Below, in pieces: positions 38,001 to 50,495 of a DNA stretch of 64,000 nucleotides. The DNA lies in assembly GCA_013398175.1 (NCBI GenBank), contig VZRZ01003105.1, positions 516,586-580,585 of the forward strand, read 5' to 3'. Origin of the DNA: Climacteris rufus. Its lineage: Eukaryota; Chordata; Aves; Passeriformes; Climacteridae. The notes beneath the pieces are model-generated. The model was given only the letters and a program-made list of their open reading frames with translations, searched no databases and was not told the DNA's origin. The stretch's first letter is position 1. Every line of letters begins with the position of its first letter. Made by a program: the position numbers and the translations under genes.

Positions 38001-39510
38001 AATATTTTTATTTCCTGCTACCTCAATGATATCAGTACATCTGTTAAAAAAAAAAAAAAAAGAAAAAAATACTTCTCACAACACCTAACCTGCTTAGAAG
38101 ATGGATTCTTTGTGTCAAACGACACTTTAACAAGACCCTAACACAGCTGAATAAGGCACATCTCACAGCCTCCCCTCAGCATTTTCCTTGACCTTCCTGC
38201 ACTGAAACAAACTGATTATTTTAAGCCAAGCAACAAAAAACAGCCAAAAAAGTTTTCCTCCAGGAATCACTTTCAATAAATTTGAAATGTAAAAAATATA
38301 ATCATATTTTGAAAGCAAACTTCCTAAGTCTATAGTCCAGTCAGATAAAACTTTCTTTTAGAGTGGAGATTCCTAAAAAATACTCACTTTCATGGCTATT
38401 TAGTTTGCATTTAAATTAGATTAATCAGAAAGGCATACTAATGTATATTTATTTGGTTCAATCATTGCAAGCTGACTTTATTTGGGAAGTGTTATGTACA
38501 TCTTGCTGAGTCTAACACATTTACATTTAATGAAAATAATTTTCACCAAGTCAAGTATTTTTCCTCATATGATCACTCTCAATAGTAATTTCCTGTTGTT
38601 ATTCTCCTCTCCTTAATCTAAATTCTGTTCAACTTGCTTAAGTAAGTAGTAATTTGTCCTTCTATGGATGATGGTCATGGTCTCTCATCACAGTTACAAT
38701 AGTTTTTCCACTATAATGGCAACTTCTTTTGTGAGAAGAAGAGCTCCTCTTGATGATGATGACTAAATTATGTGTACATCAGAAAATGTGGTTCAGATTA
38801 AAAACGGAGCTGAGTGGACATTTTATGCCTCTTGCCTATCAGAGCTTGGAAGGGAGACAAAAACACAGAGAGAAGACCTAGGGAAGGATTTCTGAAAGGG
38901 TCTTGTAAACTGCAGCCACCAATGCAAATCATTTCTGTTTCACTGGGAGGAGTGCAGTGGGCAGAAGAAAGGCAAGGCAGATCTAACCCTGGGCTTGGTG
39001 TTTATATTTTATCAGTTTAGGGGGTAATACAATGCCCACAGAAAGAGGCTACAAAGAATTAAGTGTGCTGTAGAGTTACATCCGAGGTGTTTGGTGTGTT
39101 CCACACACTTTTGCACAGTGCTGCAGTCCAGGAGTTCTGGTCAATCCAAGACTAATTATTTCTTGGTAGACAAGTGTATTTCTGTAGGGTAAAGCTCCAT
39201 TCAGCACTTGTCTCCAAAGCATTTAGAATCTTATTATAATCCATATGACCTGCTTCTATTTTAAGTGGAGTAATTCACCAAACTGACACTGATAATTCCA
39301 ACTAAACTTCTACAGTCAATCACAGGAAGTATTGTGTGGGGAGTTTTCTTTTTTACTTTCTTTCTTTCTTTCCTTTTTTTTGGTGTCTCAGTATTTTATA
39401 AAAGCAGAAGTCAATCTTGAACCAATACAGTTTCTTAGAACACATCAGTATAAACAGCTTTCAGCAACAAACAAGATTCATAAAAATGTGTAATTAAATG
39501 AGAAATAAAC
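35070..39510. other. Unique AT-rich stretch with short homopolymers
   Basis: C9 lies at about 36191-36199, T13 at 37208-37220, an A16 run with a following A7 at 38046-38069, and a (CTTT)n stretch at about 39355-39372. A (TTTTAC)n-like stretch is at about 35387-35410. No gene is recognised. Confidence 0.55.
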
Positions 39511-39705
39511 ACTCCATTCTGCTTAGCTCCTGTTCAGACCCACTGGGCATAAGATGTCTAGTTTTGGTCCTCCCCACATCATGAGACACTGAAAACCTGA
39601 CAAAGATCCAGGAGAAGGCCACCAGGATGATTAACACATTTGAGAACCTAAAATATAAAGGAATACTGAGGGACTTGGGTTTGCTCAGTTTAGAGGGCTG
39701 AGAGC
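39511..39705 (+). mobile_element. CR1 LINE internal fragment
   Basis: The segment contains the CR1 blocks gtctagttttggtcctcccc, gatccaggagaaggccacca, ggatgattaa and gggacttgggtttgctcag in family order. These correspond to the end of ORF2 and the start of the 3' region. Both ends are lost and the copy is strongly diverged. The left edge (39511-39552) is a weaker match. The window's longest open frame (minus strand, 172 codons) runs antisense through it. Confidence 0.8.
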
Positions 39706-40930
39706 CCTGGCACACCAAAATTGCAGCTAGCATTGGCAAGAGCCATGCCTTGACAGATCTTACTTCTGCTGAGAAATATTCCCCTAAAAGCCCATAGTTT
39801 GTCTTGCTCTGGAGCATTACAAATGTAAGAAATGCAAGAAAGACCTTATGGCATTTAAATAGCCAATTCCATTGATCCAGTGCAGGCACAAAAATCAAAC
39901 CCTTGACTGTCCACTCTAGACTTTGTGAGAAATGTTTGCCAATATGACTTGTCAATGTATTTCTAAACCAGAGGAGATGAATCACAGATATTGTTATTCT
40001 GTGGGAAAACACACCATTTCCCCAGACAAATCACCCCTTTGCATTAAGGAGCTGGCATGACACTCCCTTGCTTGTTCATGCCAAGCACTGCTATGCTGGT
40101 GTCTGTCATTAAATGGATGCTTTAACCAGCAACTGGCCACAAGCTTTCTCTACTGCTCTATCACACAGCAAAGATTGAATCTCTTCTCACAGGAACCGTC
40201 CTAGGAACACCCCTTGAGCTGATATGATGGGATGGATATTCTGCCACTGGCTAAGTTAACCTTATATTGTCCAGTGGCAATATAAAAAGAAAAAAGACAG
40301 GGGAAAAATAGAAGTGATCCTCAAAGCTGGTAGACAAAGTATAAGAATTCTGATATCTGGGCAGCTCTTGACAAAATCAGCAAATTATCTACTAAATAGG
40401 AAGAGGTAAACTGACCTAGGTACAGTCACCTCTGAGCTGGAACACCATGACTTCTTCCATGAATATGAAGAGTTTTTCTACCAGTGTGGAATGAGGATAG
40501 ACATCATGTTTGTTCTTCACAGACTGGATGGGAATATCTGAAGACTATAACATAGCACACAAGTTTTTTGCATGTGCAAAATTTATTGTGTTCTTGAGTT
40601 TAACATATCCCACCCTTTAAAAGAGATGAAAACTAAAAAAAAATGAGCATCATCAATTGCTTACCAGAGTAGCAACAATAATGATCTCCATATATGGGTC
40701 ATATGGAAACGACAATAACAAAAGGATAACTAAAAACTTATATAATGCATATCATTGGTAATGCTGTCAGAAAATCAATTCAGACAAATTTAAGCCTCAT
40801 ATTGAATTCATTACTTTTCAAAAATATTTCAGATAATCCAAAATGCTTATCCATGCCAAGAATTTACTTACAGCTGTATAACATGTTGGTGGGGACAATT
40901 TTCTTAAGTGCAGGAAAGGATAGATAGGAA
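39706..40930. other. Unique AT-rich non-coding stretch
   Basis: No gene is recognised. A small inverted repeat lies at 40262-40285. Confidence 0.5.
40262..40285. repeat. 8-bp-arm inverted repeat
   Basis: Arms ttatattg and caatataa pair perfectly around the 8-nt loop tccagtgg. It is a small hairpin, possibly chance in AT-rich DNA. Confidence 0.85.
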
Positions 40931-40946
40931 TGCATTTGCAAATGCA
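40931..40946. repeat. 16-bp perfect palindrome with octamer-like core
   Basis: tgcatttgcaaatgca is identical to its reverse complement. It contains overlapping octamer-like words on both strands (atttgca / tgcaaat) and lies 27 bp before a longer hairpin. A dyad site for POU or homeodomain factors is possible. Confidence 0.95.
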
Positions 40947-40973
40947 ATATGCACAGACAAAGAAAACCTACAC

Positions 40974-41011
40974 ATATATCTATGTGGCATTAGGTAGCCA
41001 CATAGATATAT
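40974..41011. repeat. 15-bp-arm perfect inverted repeat
   Basis: Arms atatatctatgtggc (40974-40988) and gccacatagatatat (40997-41011) pair without mismatch around the 8-nt loop attaggta. Pairing does not extend beyond the arms. It may be the core of a miniature inverted-repeat element, a mutational template-switch product or chance. No flanking direct repeat was seen. Confidence 0.95.
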
Positions 41012-44000
41012 TTCTGCTCAATTATCCTGACTATGTGCACAATGCAACCAGCTTTGAAATTATTTGAAATTTTATTACACGTTTCACTGCAACAGTCACT
41101 GCTATATCCAAGATGGAGTAAAACCACTTTGTCTTTCCATCTAAGAGGGGATTCTGTAGGCCATCCCATTATTAATTTTACTAAGGAAATTGATTGAAAG
41201 GATCTGAATGTAGATAACAAAGGTTGTGAAGCACACAACAGAACAGTGGCCACAAACATTTTTTATAGTTATTTAAAAGAAGCAACTAGTTAGTGATCTT
41301 ATTGTCATGAGATTGCGCTACCCTTCTTAACAAGTAAAATACATCCAGAAAGCTTTCCCTTTGCATAGATTTTTAGACAACACAGAAAAGTAACTCAGTT
41401 GAGACCTATGTATGCAGTTCTGTGCCCATAAAATGCAGATGGTTAAGGAATATTTCTGTGTTTACTCCTACATTGACATTTATACCACAGGTTATTCACA
41501 TTTGCCTGTGACCTGAGAGTCAGGCATGATGTAAAGGATGCATCATGTACTTGCAATTTTGTATTCAAGAGGAGTTGCTGTGGTCTAGGCATCCTAGACA
41601 GCAAGCAAGTTTACATTCACAAGCCGTATTTATCTATAAGTATGACACAAAACTGATTAAAAACTAAACAACTGATGAGAAAAAACAGAATTAATCAATT
41701 GATATTAATATCAACTCCCATAAGCGAAACAAGATGATCATAACAGTGTTTAACATTCCTGAAGCCTTGCTGTAAAAAGCAAAAGCACAATTCTAGAATT
41801 AATCACAATATGTATTAAAAAGATAATTTAATCATCATTCTGTTTCATCAGTCTTAAATGAAGATTTCAGTTAGACAATAATGTATAAACTACACATACA
41901 GCAGTTCTTTCCTCAAGGAAAGGTTCACACTGCTTGTCTATCATTCATGTATCCCCACCCCGTGCACCTTTTCTTGCTTTCTGCAGTTTCATACAGCAAT
42001 TATTTTGATTGGTTTTTCTCCCGTGCAACTTTTTTTCTGCCCAGTGTCATGGGTAGCAGGGAAAACACTCAGGCCTCATTCTTCAAGCACATCTGAGCTG
42101 TGTCCATCATCTTTTTTTTTACCTTTTAAGGCAAGGATTTGAAGTCTAACGAATTTCAGCATTTGCTATAAACTGATTCCTTTTAATTAGACAATATTTT
42201 CCTGGGCTTTTGCTTTAGAAAGCATTTTGAAATTTGACTGTACCCTTCATGTTCTTTCCAGCTTACACAGCTATACAGCACTACATAAATTATATTTGTA
42301 TTGAAGATTGATAGTTTGGTCTATAAATTGGATATTATTGGAAACTAGATGTTGTGTAAGTAGGTGAAAAAATCCTGCTGTCACCAGACATCAATCAGAT
42401 CTGGATATCACCAGGCTCCAACATTATTGACAAAAGATGGGAAGTGTCCCATGTGAGGAGCACTGTGCTGTCCAAATGCAGAGAAGGGGGGGACAGGACA
42501 ATTGCCTAATAAGAGCTCTGTGATTAGTAGGAATTAATAATTAATACCAGCTTTTTAATCTTTGCTTTTAAACAGTTAAGCTGCCATTTAGAAGAGGCAT
42601 ATTGTCAGCAAAACCTAATTCTTTTTAATCCATGTGCTGCCTGCATGACATTCCTGTGCATTTTTCCCACACACACTGAACTTGGAGGCAATGACAAAGA
42701 GACAATATCTTGCTTAACACAAAATCTGTGTTAAGCCTTTCAGGCAAGTACAGTAACTTCCTAAGTATCCATGAAAACTTACAGCAAGCACTTTCAGACA
42801 TGGAGTGATCTCTTTCATTTTGACTTTACAGCTGAAAATTTGGTCAGCTTGAGTTATTCTGTATCAAAAGTTGAGACAGAGCATCCATTAGCATTGCTCC
42901 ACTGAACTCCATTGTTTAGCTATGAAATCTCTCACTGATTAAATTTAGTTTATACTGCATTTGCAAAGGCAACAATTCTCTCTAATGTCATTTTTCCATT
43001 GTTCTGATGGCCTTTTTTGATCTCATACCTTACTGAAAAATCCTGTGATTTTAATCAATATGTAGTTAACAGCAAAATGTTGTAAAAACATCCTCTCTGG
43101 CTGTGTCAAAACTCCCCAGTATGCCATATCCAGCATCTACAGACTGATAACAAAAAACATGTCAAGTGCAACATCACTAAGCACTAGCCAGCTCTTATTT
43201 TAATAGTATTCATAAATGGTGGCTAATTTAAGTGCATTGTATTGGACTGATAATGGAGTCTCAGTTATTGCTCATCTCTAGAAGCATCTATTGATATGTA
43301 AAGCAAAGACATTAGCCATGTAATTAGCCTGCAGCATAACTATCATCCTTCACTCAATCATTTCAGTTCCAACTGCCCAAACAATAGTAACATTTCACAA
43401 TGTTTTCACTTGAAATAGCTGGTGCCTTAATCATAGTGTGAATTTCTTATGAAAAGCTCCCACAGATAGTGTACATCATGCTGGGAAAATGAGTTTAAGT
43501 ACAAGAAACCGATTAAAACTCTAACAATCTCCTAAGGATAATTTGTTAAAGGGGTTTTGTTACTTTGTGTTAGCTCTAAAAATAATCTAGTTCTTTATTA
43601 AAAGGTTCAGCACCTTAATAACTACTTAAGATTGTATAAGAATAATCAAGGTTTTCTCTTTGCTGGATACATACATTTATATTAAACAGAAATGCAATTT
43701 TACTGTTAGTTTTAATAATATTTCCACATATATCTATTTCATTATTCATGATTCTGTTCTGAAAGGAAAAAAATAATCACTCTCAGCAATTATTGGAAAA
43801 ATCCTAGTTTATTTTAAGATGGCATTTAAACTAAAAGAGTTTTACAGCATTTCCTGCAATAGTAGAGCCCTAGATTCTAAGACTTGTTTCCCATCTTCCT
43901 TTTGTCCTATATTCTTGCATTTATGAATGTTGTTTTCAAGACACATTAAGTTTTATGTGGTTTGTAACATATTCCTTGGTTATTTTAATCTATGCCTACA

Positions 44001-45427
44001 GTGTCAGTAAAGACTGACTTTGAAGGTCACTCTTATTCAGGCTTAGACACGAGTCATTTATTGATACCTACAGATAAAAAACATCCACATTGCTTCCTAG
44101 AATTGATCTGCCTGAGGAAGGAGGAACAAACCTGTTCCTGCTTTCCAGTGCATTCCTAATCACGGGATCCTGCCCTTACAGGGCCAGAAAGGATGGGCTA
44201 GTAGAAAGGTTTATCTCAGACCCCGAATTCTGCAAGTCTGAGCTCAGAACAAGCTGTTACTAGGAGACAGTGCAGAGATTTTTGAGTTGAGGACTGCCAG
44301 CTCAAGAAGATTGTAAGGTCAGTCTTACATATATTCTATGTCTTTAGTGTCTGAAACCCATAAATCAACTGTTCAAAGGGACTCCAAGAACCACCTCATG
44401 TATGAGATATTGCAACCAGTATTTAGTTTACCTATAAAGAGCATCGTTAGATGCAATCTGACAAAGAAACATATCACCAGGGGAAAGAAAAAAAGAAAAA
44501 AAAAAGAGTGGGATGGAGGGAAATGGCATCCAGAAGAGCCAAGACAGTCACTTGGAGCCTGGAAAGGCTCAGAAAAAACGGATTTCTCCAGCCATATCAC
44601 AGACATTCTCCTTTGTATTCCACTCATTTATCTAAGGTAAAGTAAGCCTTTAAATTTATTCTCATTCAACATTAAATTCTTTTTTAGCATTTCATAAAAA
44701 AATTTAAATCTTTTTCTCAAACATCTTTAGTTGGGGAGAAAATAATTGGAAAACTGCTACAATTTGCAAGAAGAGTCTACATAAATATACCTCAGCATAT
44801 TATGTAAAATGACTGAATACCTCCAAGCTTCACTGTTTGTTAGCTGGCAAATTTCCAGTGCTATTCCAATAATTCCTATTCCAATAACAGTATAATAAAT
44901 AATTTCATTGAGCTAAGATGGAACTGAAGTTGTGTGCACTTTCATGAAAATATGATTATCTTAAATATGAAATTTCAAACTGAACATATGAATAAGAGCT
45001 GCAAAAATGACAGCACTGTCTAGTAGGGACCCTAACCGTAATGGAAGTGAAATGACATATATATTGTATTATCTTTACAGTAGTTTGGAGACCTGTTTTT
45101 ATGGATAGAGTGGCAAAACACCACAGAAAGCATGAATTAATTAATCCAAATGATAGTGCAGAAGGTACTCTCTGACCTAAGCCAGACATAACGAGAAAAA
45201 ACAGGCAATTGCACTTCTTAACTTCCCAGAGTCCCCAGGTGAAGCAAGAGTGGAGTTCTCAGTTGCTCAGGGAAACTTTCTGCAAGCCCAAAATGGAAAG
45301 GGCCACTGAAGTACTGTGTACTGGACCAGCTCCATTTGTTTAATTTAAGAGAGACAGCTGCTGCAATTTACATAAATTGTGCTTTATTGATCCACAGAGA
45401 TTCTTGTGGCAGCTTGCCTTCCCCCAG
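41012..45427. other. Unique AT-rich non-coding stretch
   Basis: No gene or repeat is recognised. The part from about 42880 to 43480 is even-textured, repeat-free and rich in homeodomain-type words such as taattagc, as in many conserved non-coding elements, but this cannot be tested without alignment. Confidence 0.5.
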
Positions 45428-45467
<40 letters not shown>

Positions 45468-45472
45468 AAAAG
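45428..45472. repeat. A38 homopolymer with interrupted end
   Basis: 38 consecutive A (45428-45465) are followed by gaaaaag. No poly-A signal or coding remnant lies upstream, so it is read as a mononucleotide microsatellite. It is the longest homopolymer in the window and probably length-variable. Confidence 0.95.
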
Positions 45473-46280
45473 AATGCCTTGTCATCCTCCCCATGTCTTA
45501 AAGGCAATGCTGCACCAGGAGGAATATTGAGCAGGTTTTTGCATTAACTCAGAGTTTACAGTTAATGCAAAGACTGATCCAGGTTAGGGAAGTTTGAACT
45601 TGTGCAGCACCAGCTCACAATACTGGAGATTAGGTCTGGGTTTCATGGGGGAAAATACATCAGAAATAGAGACTGGAGAAAAAGCATATTGTAAAGCATG
45701 TAAAACATCAGGATAAAGGTGGGGAAATGACAATATTTGTGCATGACCTCGGTTTTCTTTCTCAGCAATTTTTTTGAAGAGAGAAAGTATGAAACTTTGA
45801 GGGGATTGAGGTAAATATAGGTCTCTGAGGGCAAGTGGCAAAGCATACGGGAAGGCCCAGAGGACCCAAGCTTTCATGAGAACTGCCACTTCAATATGTG
45901 CATTGCAGAGACAGGTGGATAAATCAGACAATGTTTGTACAGTGTTGTGAAAATTGCAAGTGCTGTAACAGTGCTAAGAATTATTATTAGGTACGAGGTA
46001 TATGCAAAGAGCTCTGTAAGACAAAAAAAAACCCCTCATTGAAAAACTAACACCAGCTAACCCAGATATTCTAATTAAACACACCTACTTCTATCAGGTA
46101 CTCAAACTTGTTTCCATGCCAATGTCAGCCTCTGGACTAGCCATGGGCAACTACTGGGAAACAGCAAGACTAGAAAAGGAAGAAAATAAAATGTCTATTG
46201 AGCCACAGGGTGTTGGGAAAAGAAGAAGAGGCACTGGAGTACTGCAGCATGATCCTCAGGCAGAACACTCTGAGTGCTCT
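45473..46280. other. Unique non-coding stretch
   Basis: A minus-strand open frame of 115 codons (45584-45931) has no motif that I recognise. Otherwise nothing is seen. Confidence 0.5.
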
Positions 46281-46702
46281 GCCCACCCACCGCCCGCACG
46301 TTGCTGTGGGCTAAAACCCAGCTCAGTCCCAATGCAGCCAATAGAAAATGACATTTGCGACATCCTAAGGTTAGCCTAACATTAATTAAACCATCACAGC
46401 ACTGCACTATTATCCTCTTTACTTATTTCTTTTGTGGATTTTACTTCTCCTTGAGAAATAGTCATTTCCAATTAGAATTTTGTAATAAATCTGAATGTCA
46501 GAACTCCCCAAGTATGAATGTCATCGTTGTTTAGAGGCTGGAAGGAAGAATTGAAAGCAGAGATGTCCTTGAGCACTAAAATTAGCTGATACTCATCTAC
46601 CACAGGAACCTGAACGTGGCATTAGACCTCAAACTGATGTTGCAAAAGAACATTCCAGGACTCACTGCCTCCCCAAAAGCCACGCACTGTGCGCGTTGAT
46701 CC
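46281..46702. promoter_or_regulatory. Two CpG clusters with GC-box and CCAAT-like words
   Basis: The first cluster (46288-46302: cccaccgcccgcacgttg) holds a GC-box core CCGCCC at 46290-46295. A CCAAT word sits at 46338-46342. A second cluster at 46682-46697 (acgcactgtgcgcg) has four CpGs in about 15 bp. CpGs are rare around them. The arrangement could belong to a decayed or weak promoter; orientation is not decided and no exon is evident. Confidence 0.2.
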
Positions 46703-49700
46703 CTGGCAGTTCTGAGATTCCCAGGTGAAATCAGTACCTGGCAGCTGCAAATCCAACACCATGAAACCATCAAATGCTACATACAGCTTTCAGTGTTGCT
46801 CCTTCCCACCAATTTTACCAATGAGGGTTTCCTTCTCCTACAGTCTCTGCTCTGATGCTTCAGGACCATGTGAAAGTTTGGACTTGAGGCATTTCAAGCA
46901 AATGGCTCAGGGGGACTCACAACTCTTTGTAAGGCTTTTGTGCAAATGCCACACCTCTGTGGAGGGAATATAAATCCACTTTCCCAGCCAAAGACCAGCT
47001 GCCCACATGGTAATTTCCCTACAAAAACTTGCAGCACTGAAAGATACTTTAGGTAGATGACCAAGAGCACCTTCAAGCAAAACCTGCAGTAAGGAAACAT
47101 GGATCTCATCATCCAGATTCCCTCTGAGGTATTATTATATCAGCTGTATGATTATTCACCTCCATCTATTGTTAGACACTATGCTTTCTTCCTACATATG
47201 CCTAAGAAAGTTATGGTACTGATGAGTAAGCAACAGATTTTTTTTTCTGCCAAAGGGCACACAACAATAAAATGCAATTTTTTTTTTCAAATGTAATTGT
47301 TTCTGTTCAGAAGCAAGTGTTTATAAACATGTTGCCATGTGAACTGAATCAAGAAAACTGCCCTTTCTACTTTTATCTCAGCATTCAGGAAAAGTGAGAA
47401 CTGCATTAAAGATGGGGTTTAACCTTTCAGTAAAGTTATTGCAGGCATTTTGAATATTTTCATATGGTTAAGTTTGTTCAATATTTCATAAGAATTACAG
47501 AGGTACTGCTTGTACTGAATGCCAGAGCTGCACACTCAGAAAATGGCAGTAGAAGCACACTCCCAGAATTTAGCAATATTGCTGCATAACATTGAGGTAA
47601 GCTTACATTCACTACTCCATTTCACTCTGTCATCTTTCACTCAATGCAATTTAATACAGAAAAATAAAAAATAAATAAATCACTGAGATGCAATAAGGCA
47701 AAATACATCAGTCTTCTAACAAGAGGACCTGTCACTGCTGCACAATGTACAGTTAATTTGCCAAGGTCAGAAGGTGCAGAAAATTAAGAAAAATACAAAC
47801 ACAGCTAAAAGCACAGGGTGGGTATACCTGAAAAGGCACAAAAATAAATTACTTTGGCCTCCTGAGGTTAAGACTGAGCCACACACTTGCTTACATTTGG
47901 AATTTTATAGAAGGGAATAGATAATGAGATCTCGTGCATAGAACCAGTGTTTATTCCACCTCAAAGTTTTTTACTCCATGACTCATCTATAAAGCCATAA
48001 CTGCAGCAGCAGCATCAGTTTCAAGCAACTTGAAGCTTTGGTATAGACAAGAATCAAGGAATTGTTTACCACAATTTAGGCTCTGATACCTACCAGGATA
48101 AGGTTGATGAACAAAGTAGAAGCTACTCCAAATACAGAACTCTGGGTTTAGAAAAACTTGTCTTTCCATTATAATAAGATATTATAATATGCACAATAAA
48201 AGGTTTTCTGCACTAAAGAAACTTTTTTTTTTTTTTGCTAAATGCTCCTTACTGTCAGTGTCAAGTCTTGTTGCTTTGGAGAAAATCTCCCTTTTTAAAA
48301 TAAAAAAGGTTGGTTTTGACACAAAATCGCAGTTTCTCTTCAACTGATAAGAAAAGTCATAGAAACAAACACAACACACAATATTTATAACCTGGGGATG
48401 TCTGCAATTAAAATGCAAGTAGAGGAGGCATAAAGAAATTTCATGTTTAATATAAAAGCAAACTAAAATATGATCAATTGCACAAAACAGAGAAAAAACT
48501 GTTTATTTGCCCCATTAAAGTATTAGATGGAGGAAATCTGTTAGGCCTTCCAATACATTTTCTTGTAAATGAACATTTTTACAGACTGGAGATATTTATG
48601 TATGCAAATATAGCAGAATAATTAACAGTGCAGAGTAGTAACATGAGTGTGTAAAAAACTGCCCATTAAGATTCCACACACAGTCCTGATTACTGACATG
48701 GGAGAGATTCTTATGGCTTGGAAAGTTCAACAAGAGAGTTCTTTGGTAATAGAAATTGTATAAAATAGACAGTAGTAAAATATTTCCGAAACTATTGCCA
48801 GCATCTATAAAGACTTTAGAATTTAAAGTTTAATTTTCTATTGTTGGATTTACAAACGCCCAAATATGTTTATAAAGATATTTATCTTTCTGTCTATCAG
48901 ACTACATGGTTGATGGTGCTGGTTTCATGTTGTTATTGTATTTCACAACTCAGGTATTTGGACACCCAATTGTAAAAGAGAGTACTTTCAAATAGTTAAA
49001 TCCCCAGAAGAAAACAGGATATGAGCCAAAAAATTTTAAGTGAGATGAACCGAAGCCTGGAATACATCTGTGTTTACACATGGTCTGTTAGTCTGCAAAT
49101 ATATGTGGGCAACTGTGCACACCTAATTCCACAAATCTGAGTTCATAAATTCATTTACTTCACTCCCAGTTGACACTGTCAATGAATTCTTTAGTCTTTT
49201 TGCTGAAACAGGATCAAATGTGCCAACCACAAGTGACTTTTGAGTCACTCAAACACTCTCCATAAGACACGGACTGATAAAACTGCCTGGCTTTGCATAT
49301 GGCAGAAAAGCAGAAGATACCAAAGGTTATTTACTATTGATATGTTCCACATTTAAAAGAACAGCCTTAAGCCCACTGCCTGTCCCTTGAGCCATCTGGT
49401 CCCCCCATTATTAATTGTTCTAACCGACCTTCACAAGAGAAGAAAAATATTGTTGTATCTTCTTTTATCTTGTCTTATAATAGGAATCATGTTTCATAGT
49501 GTTGAAATAAATTACTTGCACGGTGATCAAACATCTTAGCTTCGTTTCAGCATTTAATCACCCGTGAAAGCCTTTTATTGCTTTGTATACTCCAAAGTCA
49601 TGAACATTATTTCCTATCTATTCTATGGAAAGTATCTTTCATTTTATTTTTCAATTACATCTTAAGTTCTATCATTCTTCTAGCAGTCACTCTGGTGTAA

Positions 49701-50398
49701 TCCTACTGTACGAAAGACCTTTGTTTCTGTAATATTTATTTCCTTTTAAAATGTTTTTACCTATTGCATGGGAAAAGAAAAAGCCAACCTCAAATGGCTA
49801 AAGTAATACTAATTTCATTAAGACTACTTTATTTCCATTCAATATATACATTAAAAAGCCTCAGAAAAGAATAATAAATAAAATCAATACATCGCCAGAC
49901 GACGGTTGTTCTAAAATCCATTATATTTTCTAGGCTGCTTGTCAAAGCATCATTGCTATTTTAAAACAATAGTCCTACATCAATTCTGCCTGGAACTCTC
50001 ACCAAGTTTATGGATGTAGCAGACAATCATTTAGTTTCACAAACCTCAGTATGGGTTGTGCAACATATATAGGTATTTATTTTGTGAGCTAGCTCAAAGT
50101 CAAACTGTTCTCTTAAATGCATACAAAACATTTACATCTTTATTAATTAGAGGGAAAAAATAAAACACACCAATATTTTAATACTAAAACACACACACAA
50201 ACCAATTGCTATTCTATACATCTGGATGAAGAGAGGTATAATGGAGAGAAAACATTTCTTGAAAACCCAGTCAGTCTGTGTGTCATAATCAGGGAGTTTT
50301 ATATCGCATCCTACAAATATTAGTCCAGTTGAAATAAGTGTCACAGCTATCAACCAAAGAGGAACTATCAAACTAAAGCCTGATATAACATACATGAC
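46703..50398. other. Unique AT-rich non-coding stretch
   Basis: It contains only short homopolymers (T14 at 48223-48236) and a short CA run near 50188-50200. No gene is recognised. Confidence 0.55.
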
Positions 50399-50495
50399 AA
50401 GGCCCTGAACAACCTGACCCAGCTTTTAAGTCAGCCCTGTTCTGGGCAGGAAGCTGGCTCTCCAGAGGAAGCCCACCTTTTCTATAATGCTATTC
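50399..50495 (+). mobile_element. CR1 3' tail fragment
   Basis: The blocks ggccctgaacaacctgaccc, agcttttaagtcagccctgt, tctgggcaggaagctggctc and tccagagg follow the order of one CR1 3' end type. An internal deletion removes the usual ggactagatgacc block, and a decayed ctataatgctattc stands where the octamer repeat should be. Only about 95 bp remain. Confidence 0.8.

Noticed and set aside
38750..38815. Box C/D snoRNA-like arrangement (tgatgatga ... ctga)
   Set aside because: The candidate terminal stem pairs a segment that overlaps the D-box position instead of lying outside it, so the required geometry fails.
39494..40012. Longest open frame in the window (172 codons, minus strand)
   Set aside because: It runs antisense through the CR1 fragment at 39511-39705 and then through unique AT-rich DNA. 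No domain, signal or family match is recognisable, so it is treated as chance.
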